A stretch of 59,469 nucleotides of DNA, taken from contig JAEXOD010000047.1 of NCBI GenBank assembly GCA_023447335.1, forward strand, positions 1 through 59,469, in the 5' to 3' direction. Under the pieces are notes generated by a model that ran no database searches, was not told where the DNA came from, and saw only the letters and a list, made by a program, of their open reading frames with translations. Origin of the DNA: Bacteroidota bacterium. Its GTDB lineage: Bacteria > Bacteroidota > Ignavibacteria > Ignavibacteriales > Melioribacteraceae. How positions within the stretch are numbered: position 1 is the first letter of the stretch; each line of letters begins with the position of its first letter. Shown here one piece after another: positions 52,127-59,469 of this stretch. The position numbers and the translations under genes are program-made.

Positions 52127-52637
52127 AGGGGAAACTTCACTCTTTGGGGGACAAAGAGTATGGAAGGATGATTTAAGGATAGAATCATACGGAACGGTTG
52201 ATGAACTTAATTCCTTTATCGGATTAACTTTAACAGAAACTGTATATGAAGAAATACAGGAAGTATTGAAAAGAATTCAAAATAAATTATTTACGGTTGG
52301 TGCTGATTTGGCAACTCCGGAAGATAAAAAAATACATATAGATAGGGTAAACCAAAGTTTTATTGAAGAAGCAGAGAAAGATATAGATTTTTTTAGCTCT
52401 AAAGTTCCGGAATTAAGAGAATTTATATTGCCCGGAGGAACAAAAGCAGCTTCTTTGATGCACGTTTGTAGAACGATATGTAGAAGAGCGGAAAGAAACG
52501 TAATAGCGCTAAATAAATCTGTTGCAATTAATGGTGATATTTTAGTATATTTAAATAGACTTTCTGATTTATTTTTTGTAATGGCAAGATTTGATAATTT
52601 CGTTAATGGAACTCCCGATATCAAGTGGAATAAATAA
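52098..52637 (+). CDS. Cob(I)alamin adenosyltransferase, PduO type
   Basis: A 179-residue enzyme of the PduO/MMAB family, a trimeric all-helical cytoplasmic protein. The N-terminal ATP-binding signature is TKTGDKGETSLFGGQRVWKDD, followed by ESYGTVDELNSFIGL; the distal motif is RTICRRAERNVIAL. It adenosylates cob(I)alamin with ATP to make coenzyme B12. The ATG overlaps the ygfZ end by 29 bp. Its stop is 3 bp before the 5' end of the tmRNA gene, so the ssrA promoter must lie within this coding sequence, or ssrA is cut out of a longer transcript. Confidence 0.94.
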   Translation: MKIYTKTGDKGETSLFGGQRVWKDDLRIESYGTVDELNSFIGLTLTETVYEEIQEVLKRIQNKLFTVGADLATPEDKKIHIDRVNQSFIEEAEKDIDFFSSKVPELREFILPGGTKAASLMHVCRTICRRAERNVIALNKSVAINGDILVYLNRLSDLFFVMARFDNFVNGTPDIKWNK

Positions 52638-52640
52638 CTT

Positions 52641-52993
52641 GGGGGTGAAATTGGCTTCGACGGGGTTAATAGATCTTTGAAATGCGTACCGTGATCCCGA
52701 AGTCACGTTAAAAGTCGGAAAAAAAAGAAAAGACGAATCTAATTTCGCATTAGCAGCCTAATTAATTTTAGGTAGCCGTTTGTAACTGCATCGTGTGCCG
52801 TGTTTTTACGAACGTCGTTTAGGCGCAATAGTTAAACAACTATCTTGGCGTTGTTTGATGATAATACCACAAGATAGCCCGAGCAAACTCTGTCTACCGA
52901 GGTTGCAAAGGTGAACCAAAAAAAGATAGACTATGTACGTAGTATTTCAACGGTTTGTAATTTCGGACGCGGGTTCAACTCCCGCCACCTCCA
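52641..52993 (+). ncRNA. ssrA: Transfer-messenger RNA (tmRNA)
   Basis: A one-piece tmRNA of about 353 nt. The 5' end GGGGGTGAAATTGGCTTCG pairs with 3' CACCTCC to give an Ala-type acceptor, including the G3-U70 identity pair. The T-arm is GCGGGTTCAACTCCCGC. The mRNA-like part resumes at GGA after AAAGTC (52717) and reads GKKRKDESNFALAA, then TAA at 52759-52761, with the usual ALAA protease degron. CCA is not encoded. Pseudoknot-like segments follow (for example CAAACTC region). It rescues stalled ribosomes with SmpB. Confidence 0.97.
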
Positions 52994-53018
52994 CAACTTA
53001 TTATTAGTGTTAATTTTT

Positions 53019-53180
53019 ATGAGCAAACACAAATCTAAAAAGCAAAACAAATTAAACTCAATTTCCGATTTAAAAAACATTCTTTTAGCTGTTAATCGTT
53101 CATTGGAAATTGAAGGTTGTAAGCCTTCTAAGAACCGAAGGGTTATTAAACAGGCAAAGGCTTTTGCCTTTGAAAAGTAA
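53019..53180 (+). CDS. VbhA-like Fic antitoxin
   Basis: A 53-residue protein starting MSKHKSKKQNK. Open sequence continues upstream into the tmRNA, but ATG 53019 is the realistic start. The motif SLEIEG (residues 28-33) fits the class I Fic inhibitory motif [S/T]xxxE[G/N], in which the Glu blocks ATP binding in the partner Fic protein. In VbhA the same motif also sits near the middle of a short helical protein. The stop shares one base with the toxin start (TAATG), the usual order of antitoxin before toxin. There is no terminator or recognisable ribosome-binding site in the 25 bp after the tmRNA. Confidence 0.8.
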   Translation: MSKHKSKKQNKLNSISDLKNILLAVNRSLEIEGCKPSKNRRVIKQAKAFAFEK

Positions 53181-53821
53181 TGTCAAAGTACATTTACCCT
53201 GCGGAATACGATATTTACTACCCGGGTACTTCTATCCCAAAAAATACCAAAAGAATTAAAGATATTTCCGAATTACACGTTTTTGATAAAGCTTTATTGT
53301 TAAAAGCCTATTATAATTTTACAAAAGATTTGAGTAAAAAGACAGTTTTTGACGAAAAATATTTTGTAAATTTACACAAACAATCATTTCAAAAATTATA
53401 TACTTTTGCAGGTAATTATAGAAATCAGGATGTTAGCAAAGGGGATACAATATTTTGCAAAGCAAAATTTATTAAAGAGCAGATGTTCAATTATTTTGAA
53501 AATTTCAGGAAAGATAAGTACCTAAAAAATTATGCAGAAGAACGCAAAGAGCTTTTTGCCGAAAAGATATCTTTTTATATGGGTGAATTAATAGCTATTC
53601 ACCCATTTTACGAATTTAACGGTAGAGTTACTCGCTTATTTTTTGATCTAATTGCATATTATAACGGGTATAATTATATAGATTATTTGAAGTTTCAATA
53701 TAACGGCGAATTAAATTCGTATATTCAAGCAAGTATAAATGTTGTTCAGTTTAATGATTTTGAACTTCTTTATAATATTATATTTACCGGTTTAAAAAGT
53801 CGCAATATTTACGAATTATAG
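53180..53821 (+). CDS. Fic-family AMP-transferase toxin (class I)
   Basis: A 213-residue Fic/Doc-fold protein. The catalytic loop is HPFYEFNGRVTRLFF (His at about 141), with the expected His, Pro-Phe, Glu, Asn-Gly-Arg and second Arg. The position between Glu and Asn, usually Gly or Ala, is Phe. The upstream helices include LHKQSFQKLYTFAGNYRNQDVSKG, a typical Fic core with the TFAGxxR segment. It probably adenylylates a cellular target, with DNA gyrase as the best-known class I target. No internal inhibitory helix is seen; inhibition comes from the preceding small protein. The gene overlaps the convergent BtpA-like gene by 13 bp. Confidence 0.88.
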   Translation: MSKYIYPAEYDIYYPGTSIPKNTKRIKDISELHVFDKALLLKAYYNFTKDLSKKTVFDEKYFVNLHKQSFQKLYTFAGNYRNQDVSKGDTIFCKAKFIKEQMFNYFENFRKDKYLKNYAEERKELFAEKISFYMGELIAIHPFYEFNGRVTRLFFDLIAYYNGYNYIDYLKFQYNGELNSYIQASINVVQFNDFELLYNIIFTGLKSRNIYEL

Positions 53822-54597
53822 TTTTTATAAAATTCTTTTATTCTTACTACATCTAAATCGTTTTGCCAGAACCCTTCTTTTTTGAAATAACTTCCAATTA
53901 TAAAAGCATCACAATGGGGCTTAAATTGTTGGATATTAGTTGCGGTAATTCCCGAACCGGCTAATACTGGTATTGAGATAGATTTTTTGACGGCAGAAAT
54001 TTCATCTAACTTCGGTTCTTTTCCCGTACTACCGCCTGTAATAATTACACCGTCACTAAGGAAAAACTCGGCTGCTTTTGCTGTTTCCGTAATATCCACA
54101 TCATTTGTGATAGAATGCGAGCTATGTTTCTTTTTAATATCAGTAAATATTTTAATGTTATCTGCATTTATTGATTTTCTATATCTTAATAATTCGCCCG
54201 CATCAGAATTGAACATACCTTCATCTGCAATATGCGAAAACACAAAACCTTCCGCCCTAATAAAATCGGCGTTGCTATTATAGGCGGCTGCTATTGCCTC
54301 TTTATTTGCTCCGGCTAAAATTTGTATTCCTAAAGGAACATTAAACCTCTGTTTAATTTCATATAATATTATACTCATTAAAGTTGGTATTTCCGGTCCC
54401 AATACTCTATTTAAGTAAGGAGTGTCATGCATGTTTTCTATCATTAAGATAGGAATGTAATTATCTAAATAAATTTTAGCTTCTTCTATAGCTTTGTTAA
54501 TTATACTTTTAGCGTCACCGGAAAATTTGGGTGTTCCCGGTAAAGCATTTAAATGAATCATTCCGATTATTGGTTTTTCAAATCCGAAAACTAACAT
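53809..54597 (-). CDS. BtpA/SgcQ-family TIM-barrel protein
   Basis: A 262-residue protein of the BtpA family. The family start is seen as KPIIGMIHLNALPGTPKFSG, with ILMIENMHDTPY, ADFIRAEGFVFSHIADEGMF and VLAGSGITATNIQQF later. BtpA affects photosystem I in cyanobacteria; SgcQ lies in a sugar operon. In a non-photosynthetic host the role is unknown and probably concerns a phosphorylated sugar or nucleotide. ATG 54597 is preferred because GGAG lies 6 bases upstream, while an in-frame TTG precedes that site. The 3' end overlaps the Fic gene by 13 bp on the opposite strand. Confidence 0.85.
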   Translation of the reverse strand: MLVFGFEKPIIGMIHLNALPGTPKFSGDAKSIINKAIEEAKIYLDNYIPILMIENMHDTPYLNRVLGPEIPTLMSIILYEIKQRFNVPLGIQILAGANKEAIAAAYNSNADFIRAEGFVFSHIADEGMFNSDAGELLRYRKSINADNIKIFTDIKKKHSSHSITNDVDITETAKAAEFFLSDGVIITGGSTGKEPKLDEISAVKKSISIPVLAGSGITATNIQQFKPHCDAFIIGSYFKKEGFWQNDLDVVRIKEFYKNYNS

Positions 54598-54751
54598 AAA
54601 AAACTCCAAAAATTTATTATTTGAATAAAGCTTTTATTATTTTAATAACAAATATACTCTTTATAGTACTAATTTTTGCGTTTTTTTGTTGATTATTTTT
54701 GGTTTAATTTTTGATATATTAAATTATATTTAATATAAAAGAAAGGATATG

Positions 54752-56734
54752 ATGAGAATAATTAAATACTTAGTAATTGCATTATTGATACTATCAAATG
54801 TAGAGGGAAGCGGATTTTTAAAGCGAAACGGTAAAAACATAGTTGATGCCAACGGAACTCCGATAATGTTGAGAGGAATAGGTTTAGGAGGTTGGCTTGT
54901 TCCTGAAGGGTATATGTTGCAAACAACTTCATTTGCAAATGCAGCATGGCAATTTAGGCAAAAAATAAAAGACTTGATCGGAGAGGAAAAAGCAAACGAG
55001 TTTTTTCAACTTTATAGAAAAAATTTTGTTACTAGAAAAGATGTTCAACAGCTAAAGCAGTGGGGTTTTAATTCCATTCGCTTACCAATGCATTATAATT
55101 TAATGACGCCACTTGACCAGCCATTTACTTACACTGAAGAAGGATTTGCTATAATTGACAGTTTATTAAGTTGGTGCAAAGAAAATGAAATTTATTTAAT
55201 TTTGGATTTGCATGCAGCTCCGGGTGGTCAAAGTAAAGATAATATTGCTGATTATAACCCTGCTTATCCCTGTTTATGGGAAGACGAAGTTGCCAAAATG
55301 CGTACAGTTCATTTATGGAAAACACTTGCAACCAGGTATGCTAATGAAACTTGGATTGGCGGATACGATTTAATAAACGAACCGGTTTATGATTTTGGAG
55401 CACAAGGAAATCAACCTTTAAGAGATTTGTACATTCAAATAACAAATGCTATCCGTTCTGTTGATCAAAACCATTTAATTTTTATTGAAGGAAATTGGTA
55501 TGCCACCAGTTTCGGTGATTTATCACCTGCTTGGGATGAAAACATGTCTTATAGTTTTCACAAATATTGGAATAATACTGATTACGGCACAATAGGATAT
55601 TTGGTTAACCTAAGAAATGAAACTAATTGCCCGCTTTGGCTAGGGGAGTCAGGAGAAAATTCGAATCAATGGTTTACGGATTGTATTAAATTAATGGAAT
55701 CAAATAATATAGGTTGGGCTTGGTGGACTTTAAAAAAAGTTGAAGGAAATAATAGTTTAATGTATGTTAATAAACCTGCCGAGTATGATTATTTATTGCG
55801 TTATTGGAGCGGTACGGCTACAAAACCAAGTGTTGATTATGCCGTTAACGCATTAAATAAATTTGCAGAAAGTCTAAAAATAGAAAACTGTAAATTAAAC
55901 AACGGCGTAATTGATGCAATGTTTAGACAAACAACTACTACGGCAGTTGTACCTTTCGGAGCTAATTATATACCAAGTAGAATATATGCGGTTAATTATG
56001 ATTATGGGCAAAATAATTTTGCTTATAAAGATAACGACTACCAAAATATTAGCAATAACACGGCTTGGAATAGCGGTTATCAGTATCGAAATGACGGTGT
56101 TGACATTGAGAAGTGTACAGATCTTAACACGAATGGTTATAACGTAGGATGGATAAACACAGGCGAATATCTGAATTATACTATAAATGTTACTCAAAGC
56201 GGAATATATAAGTTAACCTTTAGAGTAGCAGCCAACGCATCAGGCGGAAAAATTTTAATGCGTCTAAACGGTCAAAATTTAGGAAACTTGATTGATATTC
56301 CTGCAACGGGAGGATGGACTAGTTGGTCTAACGTAATTGTGAATGATATTTCTTTACCTCAGGGAATACAAAACTTTAATATTATGTTTTTTAACGGTGG
56401 TTTTAACTTAAATTATATTGATTTTGAACTGATTGCTGTTGGTGTAGAAGATGAAAACGAGGGGATTATTAATGAATTTAAATTAAATCAAAATTACCCA
56501 AACCCGTTTAATCCTACTACAAATATAACTTATCAGATACCTACTGACGGATATGTATCATTAAAGATTTATGATTTATTAGGAAAGGAAGTTGAAACAT
56601 TAGTTGCAGGACAAAATACGAAAGGAAAATATACCGTCACATTTGACGGCAGTAAACTTGCCGGGGGTGTGTATTTTTATAGGTTAGAAGCAGGTAATTT
56701 TGTTAGCACGAAAAAACTTCTATTAATAAAATAA
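54752..56734 (+). CDS. Secreted GH5 glycanase with CBM6 and T9SS-type C-terminal domain
   Basis: A 660-residue exported enzyme. Signal peptide 1-20. The GH5 barrel has RGIGLGGWLVPEGYM, the acid/base Glu210 in LINEPVYDFG and the nucleophile Glu299 in WLGESGEN, the pattern of exo-1,3-beta-glucanase/endoglucanase relatives. A CBM6-type beta-sandwich follows (about 390-560) with SRIYAVNYDYGQNNFAYKDN in outline and NVGWINTGEYLNYTINV. The last about 85 residues have LNQNYPNPFNPTT and end KLLLIK, directing type IX secretion. Two adjacent ATGs exist; the second has AAAGG 5 bases upstream. It probably digests an external beta-glucan. Confidence 0.9.
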   Translation: MRIIKYLVIALLILSNVEGSGFLKRNGKNIVDANGTPIMLRGIGLGGWLVPEGYMLQTTSFANAAWQFRQKIKDLIGEEKANEFFQLYRKNFVTRKDVQQLKQWGFNSIRLPMHYNLMTPLDQPFTYTEEGFAIIDSLLSWCKENEIYLILDLHAAPGGQSKDNIADYNPAYPCLWEDEVAKMRTVHLWKTLATRYANETWIGGYDLINEPVYDFGAQGNQPLRDLYIQITNAIRSVDQNHLIFIEGNWYATSFGDLSPAWDENMSYSFHKYWNNTDYGTIGYLVNLRNETNCPLWLGESGENSNQWFTDCIKLMESNNIGWAWWTLKKVEGNNSLMYVNKPAEYDYLLRYWSGTATKPSVDYAVNALNKFAESLKIENCKLNNGVIDAMFRQTTTTAVVPFGANYIPSRIYAVNYDYGQNNFAYKDNDYQNISNNTAWNSGYQYRNDGVDIEKCTDLNTNGYNVGWINTGEYLNYTINVTQSGIYKLTFRVAANASGGKILMRLNGQNLGNLIDIPATGGWTSWSNVIVNDISLPQGIQNFNIMFFNGGFNLNYIDFELIAVGVEDENEGIINEFKLNQNYPNPFNPTTNITYQIPTDGYVSLKIYDLLGKEVETLVAGQNTKGKYTVTFDGSKLAGGVYFYRLEAGNFVSTKKLLLIK

Positions 56735-57094
56735 AATGATGTTTAGTTTGCAAGTTTTGTGTCATTAAATTAGAAAAATTAGTTGAAATAACAAAATAAA
56801 TATAATTTAGATTTTACTACTCCAAATATAGTTACTAATAAAATAAGGCGGGGGTGTATAACCCTCTCCTTGCTTTATTGAGAAATAATCTTCATCTATG
56901 GAAACAAAATCTGTAAATATTAGTCTGAATTTTGTTTAATTTCAGAATTAATAATTTAAAGCAAGGGAAACAAAAGGCTACAACTTTTCGAGTAATAATT
57001 GTTTTGATGGTTTTAATTAATAATGTGCAACTTTAATAAATGACTCTTTATATATCATTAGAATTAAGAATTCAAAATTAACAATTCAAAATTA
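56735..57094. other. Intergenic region with hairpin and short direct repeats
   Basis: 360 bp without a gene between the glycanase and the HTH regulator, which converge. An imperfect hairpin at 56842-56879 (AATAAGG near one end, CCTTGCTTTATT at the other) has a GC-rich middle and may terminate the glycanase transcript. At 57069-57094 the 12-base word AATTCAAAATTA occurs twice with a 2-base gap, next to AATTAAGAATT. No coding frame is supported. Confidence 0.55.
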
Positions 57095-57631
57095 TTACAA
57101 CCCTTTTCCTGCCACTTTAATAATTTCTGTTAAGGTTTCTTTCAACTCTTTAATTTGATTTTCTAAAGTAATAATTTTATAAGATTCGCTTATTTTACTT
57201 CCGGAAAGCAACCAATTAATATCACATCCTATATCAAGAAGCTTATTTAAGATTTTACATCCCGGTTCTCGTTTACCGGTTGTGTATTGGTTTAATTGCT
57301 GGGGGGAAATATCTAATGCCGATGCCAACTCTTTTAAAGTATTATATCTTTGTTTTGCGAAAATTTTAATTCTTTCACCCAAGATCTTTTGAAATTCAGT
57401 ATCCTCAAAAATATCTGATTCGTTATCTATATCCTCTTTAAACAGACGTAATTCAGACTGGTAATCATCAATAATTTTTAATATTTTTTCTCTGAGTGAA
57501 TCAGTTATTAAATCCGGACTAGAAAGGAGATAATTTAATGAAGTTACGGTAGTACCGAGTGACTCGGCAATAGTTTTAGGGCTTATTCCTGCAGCAGCAA
57601 TAATGTTTATTAGTTCTAAATTTTTACGCAT
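57095..57631 (-). CDS. DNA-binding protein with two helix-turn-helix segments
   Basis: A 178-residue protein. The N-terminal helix-turn-helix (about 8-38) includes GISPKTIAESLGTTVTSLNYLL. The second (about 93-140) is XRE-like: KELASALDISPQQLNQYTTGKREPGCKILNKLL, then DINWLLSG. The C-terminal 25 residues are a short coiled coil (ENQIKELKETLTEII), suggesting a dimer. The IN-WLL-G ending of the XRE unit is typical of phage-repressor-like regulators common in this phylum. It stands alone downstream of the secreted-protein gene and behind its terminator. The target is unknown. Confidence 0.75.
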   Translation of the reverse strand: MRKNLELINIIAAAGISPKTIAESLGTTVTSLNYLLSSPDLITDSLREKILKIIDDYQSELRLFKEDIDNESDIFEDTEFQKILGERIKIFAKQRYNTLKELASALDISPQQLNQYTTGKREPGCKILNKLLDIGCDINWLLSGSKISESYKIITLENQIKELKETLTEIIKVAGKGL

Positions 57632-57646
57632 CTTTATATAATAATC

Positions 57647-57682
57647 TAAAAAAAAAGCCGGATCTAAAATAGACCCGGCTTT
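57647..57682 (-). terminator. Intrinsic terminator of the secreted-protein gene
   Basis: On the minus strand a 13-bp stem with one G-T pair (AAAGCCGGGTCTA / TAGATCCGGCTTT, 3-base loop, 57654-57682) is followed by nine T (57648-57656). It lies 14 bp after the gene's stop and separates it from the HTH regulator. Confidence 0.9.
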
Positions 57683-57695
57683 GAAATATAATTAA

Positions 57696-59469
57696 TTACT
57701 TAATTAACATCATTTTCTTTGAAATAACGTTTGAACCTGCTTGTAATCTATAAATATAAGTACCGCTTGATAAATTAGAAGCGTCAAACTTAAAGTTATA
57801 ACTACCAGCACTTAAATTTTCACCGTTAACTAAAACAGCTACTTCTTGACCTAAAACGTTATAAATTCTTAAGTCAACATTTGAAGCTTGTGGTAAACCA
57901 AATTTAATTGTGGTTGTTGGGTTAAATGGATTAGGATAGTTTTGGTCAACAAAGAATTGAGAAGGAACAACATTAGTATTTTCTTCTTCAACACCAACTA
58001 CTATATCTGTCCAATTTAAGCTTTTAGCTTTTGTGAATGCATCACCAACATTTGCTAATAAATCTGAATAATTATCACCAACTGCAACTGCAAAAGTAAC
58101 CCATGCAGTATCATTAACTGCAATATTACCTACTTTTGAACCAATCCAGCATCTAAAATCACCAACTGCTGTTGGCTGAACTGCGTCTTTAGTAGTTAAA
58201 TATGAAAATACTGTTTTACGTAAATTAGCAATTGAACCTTTTACTGCTTTATAACCACTAGCACCATTTAAGGCAACTAATCCATAATAATATGGTTTTG
58301 TTTGGTCATATTGATAAACAAAGTTTCTTTGTTCGTCATAACCTGCTTTGTTGGTATTGTATGTGTTTGCATCAATATCCCAATCAGCAAATAAACCTGC
58401 ATATAAATCAACAACAGGATTAGCTGTTGTATTAATGAATCCGTATCTTACAAATACATATTTTGAACCTGCAAAGCTATATGATTTTTGAATAACTTCG
58501 TAACCATAAGGTTTTGTTGATTTTGTATCACTAACTTTACATGTTGTAATTTGGTTAAAATTAGGATCAGTAGTAAAGCCGTTTCCAAAAGTACCTGTTA
58601 CGTTTTCTAAATCACCAATACCAAAACTACCCATGTTTCCGTTAACCGAATCACCTGCAGTTGTTCCGTATATAACACCACCGCTATAGATACCGTTTTG
58701 TCCTTTATAAACAACACCTGTACCAATTGAGTTGCCGGCGTCATCATTATAAGCACCAACAACACCGTTATTAAATACTGCTACTTGTAAATCACCTGTA
58801 TTGTGAACTAATTCAAGTGTGTCTTCTTGAGCATTTAAGTTATTTGTGAAAATAACGGTAAATGTATCAACTGAAGAAACTAATTGAGATTCTGCACCTT
58901 TTACTCTTACTGTCCATTTGAAAGTAAGGTCAGGATTTGTACCCATTAACTGAAGCACTTTAGCAGCAGTTAACTGATAAGTTGTATCTTGTTGAATTGC
59001 AGTCGAAGTAATTAAGTTTGGTAAAGCTAAAAATTGATAAATTAAATTATCGTTGTTAAAATCTAAAGCTTTACGCCATTTAATTGTATAAGAATCGTTT
59101 GCATTTGTTACAGGAACAACAGCATTATTAGCAGGTTCCAGTAAACTAAAATATGGTGACGGAGGAGCAGGAACGCTTGATGTAATATCAGCATACCAGC
59201 TTGGGGAAATTTGGTAACCGTCATTATGAACTGTAGAAGCAGAAGTATATTGTGTAGCAACACCTTTAACTGTAATAGGGAATGTAGGAGCTGCATTGCT
59301 ATCTAAATCTGTATCTTTATCAACACGTAAAACTATTTTGTTAAAACCATCCCAAATTTGCATGTTAGCATCTGCACCTGGAGCGGGCCAAGCAGGAGTT
59401 CCTGCAACCTGACCAACACCTTTAATTTGGATATAACGTCCTTCATACATTTCCGGATTAGCTAAGTAC
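57696..59469 (-). CDS. Large secreted protein with T9SS-type C-terminal domain, 5' end outside the window
   Basis: The reading frame is open to the window edge (codons for YLANPE precede the first Met), so this is the 3' part, 591 codons with the stop at 57696. It begins in an OB-fold-like segment (EMYEGRYIQIKGVGQV), then a fibronectin-III-like domain (about 105-210, FSLLEPANNAVVPV). A large unrecognised beta-rich domain follows, with YGYEVIQKSYSFAGSKYVFVRYGFIN and FADWDIDANTYNTN. The last about 85 residues have VDQNYPNPFNPTTTIKFG in outline and end KMMLIK. It has no catalytic motif that I can identify. It is a surface or released protein of unknown role. Confidence 0.85.
   Translation of the reverse strand, partial: YLANPEMYEGRYIQIKGVGQVAGTPAWPAPGADANMQIWDGFNKIVLRVDKDTDLDSNAAPTFPITVKGVATQYTSASTVHNDGYQISPSWYADITSSVPAPPSPYFSLLEPANNAVVPVTNANDSYTIKWRKALDFNNDNLIYQFLALPNLITSTAIQQDTTYQLTAAKVLQLMGTNPDLTFKWTVRVKGAESQLVSSVDTFTVIFTNNLNAQEDTLELVHNTGDLQVAVFNNGVVGAYNDDAGNSIGTGVVYKGQNGIYSGGVIYGTTAGDSVNGNMGSFGIGDLENVTGTFGNGFTTDPNFNQITTCKVSDTKSTKPYGYEVIQKSYSFAGSKYVFVRYGFINTTANPVVDLYAGLFADWDIDANTYNTNKAGYDEQRNFVYQYDQTKPYYYGLVALNGASGYKAVKGSIANLRKTVFSYLTTKDAVQPTAVGDFRCWIGSKVGNIAVNDTAWVTFAVAVGDNYSDLLANVGDAFTKAKSLNWTDIVVGVEEENTNVVPSQFFVDQNYPNPFNPTTTIKFGLPQASNVDLRIYNVLGQEVAVLVNGENLSAGSYNFKFDASNLSSGTYIYRLQAGSNVISKKMMLIK

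Noticed and set aside
52911..53018. Longer antitoxin starting inside tmRNA
   Set aside because: The extra residues would be encoded by the tRNA-like end of tmRNA. The sequence there is set by RNA structure, and ATG 53019 gives the expected small protein.
52600..53830. Prophage or genomic island integrated at ssrA
   Set aside because: There is no integrase, no duplicated tmRNA 3' end and no phage gene. The Fic pair is only about 0.8 kb and the next gene is an ordinary BtpA-like protein.

Overview
The window is a low-GC, gene-dense bacterial chromosome segment, open at both ends. Three proteins end in the C-terminal sorting/anchor module typical of Ignavibacteria and relatives (NYPNPFNP motif, then a beta-rich tail ending in a Lys-rich LLLIK-type end). 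With the NagZ-lactamase fusion, KorAB, the TonB receptor and the Lpt permeases, this points to a Gram-negative member of the Ignavibacteriota/Bacteroidota-Chlorobiota assemblage. The taxonomic call is inferred from protein features, not from a marker gene. There is no prophage, insertion sequence or CRISPR array. The only clearly accessory unit is a small Fic toxin-antitoxin pair directly behind the tmRNA gene.

Layout. 1-3047: a short tandem repeat, ferritin, a secreted metallophosphoesterase and a methyltransferase. 3053-4042: an orphan histidine kinase. 4228-9885: a three-gene peptidoglycan-recycling operon (amino-sugar kinase, AmpG-like permease with a periplasmic insertion, periplasmic NagZ fused to a beta-lactamase-like domain). 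10112-12330: ECF sigma factor, zinc-finger anti-sigma factor and a membrane sensor with zinc ribbons. 12413-16122 (minus): a three-part signalling operon of membrane-tethered PhnD-like binding protein, histidine kinase and NtrC-type regulator. 16277-19861: Fur/Zur regulator, ZnuABC and Lgt, then tRNA-Pro(CGG) on the other strand. 20156-26857: acyl-CoA synthetase, a LiaF-like/PspC envelope-stress pair, and an operon of universal stress protein, antiporter-EIIA fusion and secreted esterase. 27289-36958: NAD synthetase, DsbD, KorAB, NrnA, leucyl aminopeptidase and a DUF302 protein whose ribosome-binding site lies in a long hairpin. 37284-44179: TonB-dependent receptor, a free YfiR-like protein, a chemoreceptor and a histidine kinase whose sensor resembles YfiR. 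44276-52637: secreted M14 peptidase, LptF/LptG, M20 peptidase, a lipoprotein, YgfZ and a cobalamin adenosyltransferase. 52641-53821: tmRNA, a VbhA-like antitoxin and a Fic protein, closely packed. 53809-59469: BtpA-like protein, GH5-CBM6 glycanase, an HTH regulator and the 3' part of a large secreted protein.

The best candidates for new biology are: the receptor / YfiR / chemoreceptor / YfiR-kinase neighbourhood, which looks like an outer-membrane-to-cytoplasm sensing cassette; the ssrA-linked Fic module, with a canonical inhibitory motif in the antitoxin and a Phe in the normally Gly/Ala position of the Fic motif; the PhnD/kinase/NtrC trio with altered catalytic-site neighbours in both kinase and regulator; and the AmpG-like permease with about 190 extra residues predicted to be periplasmic. 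All homology statements come from reading motifs and architecture by eye. No database search was possible.
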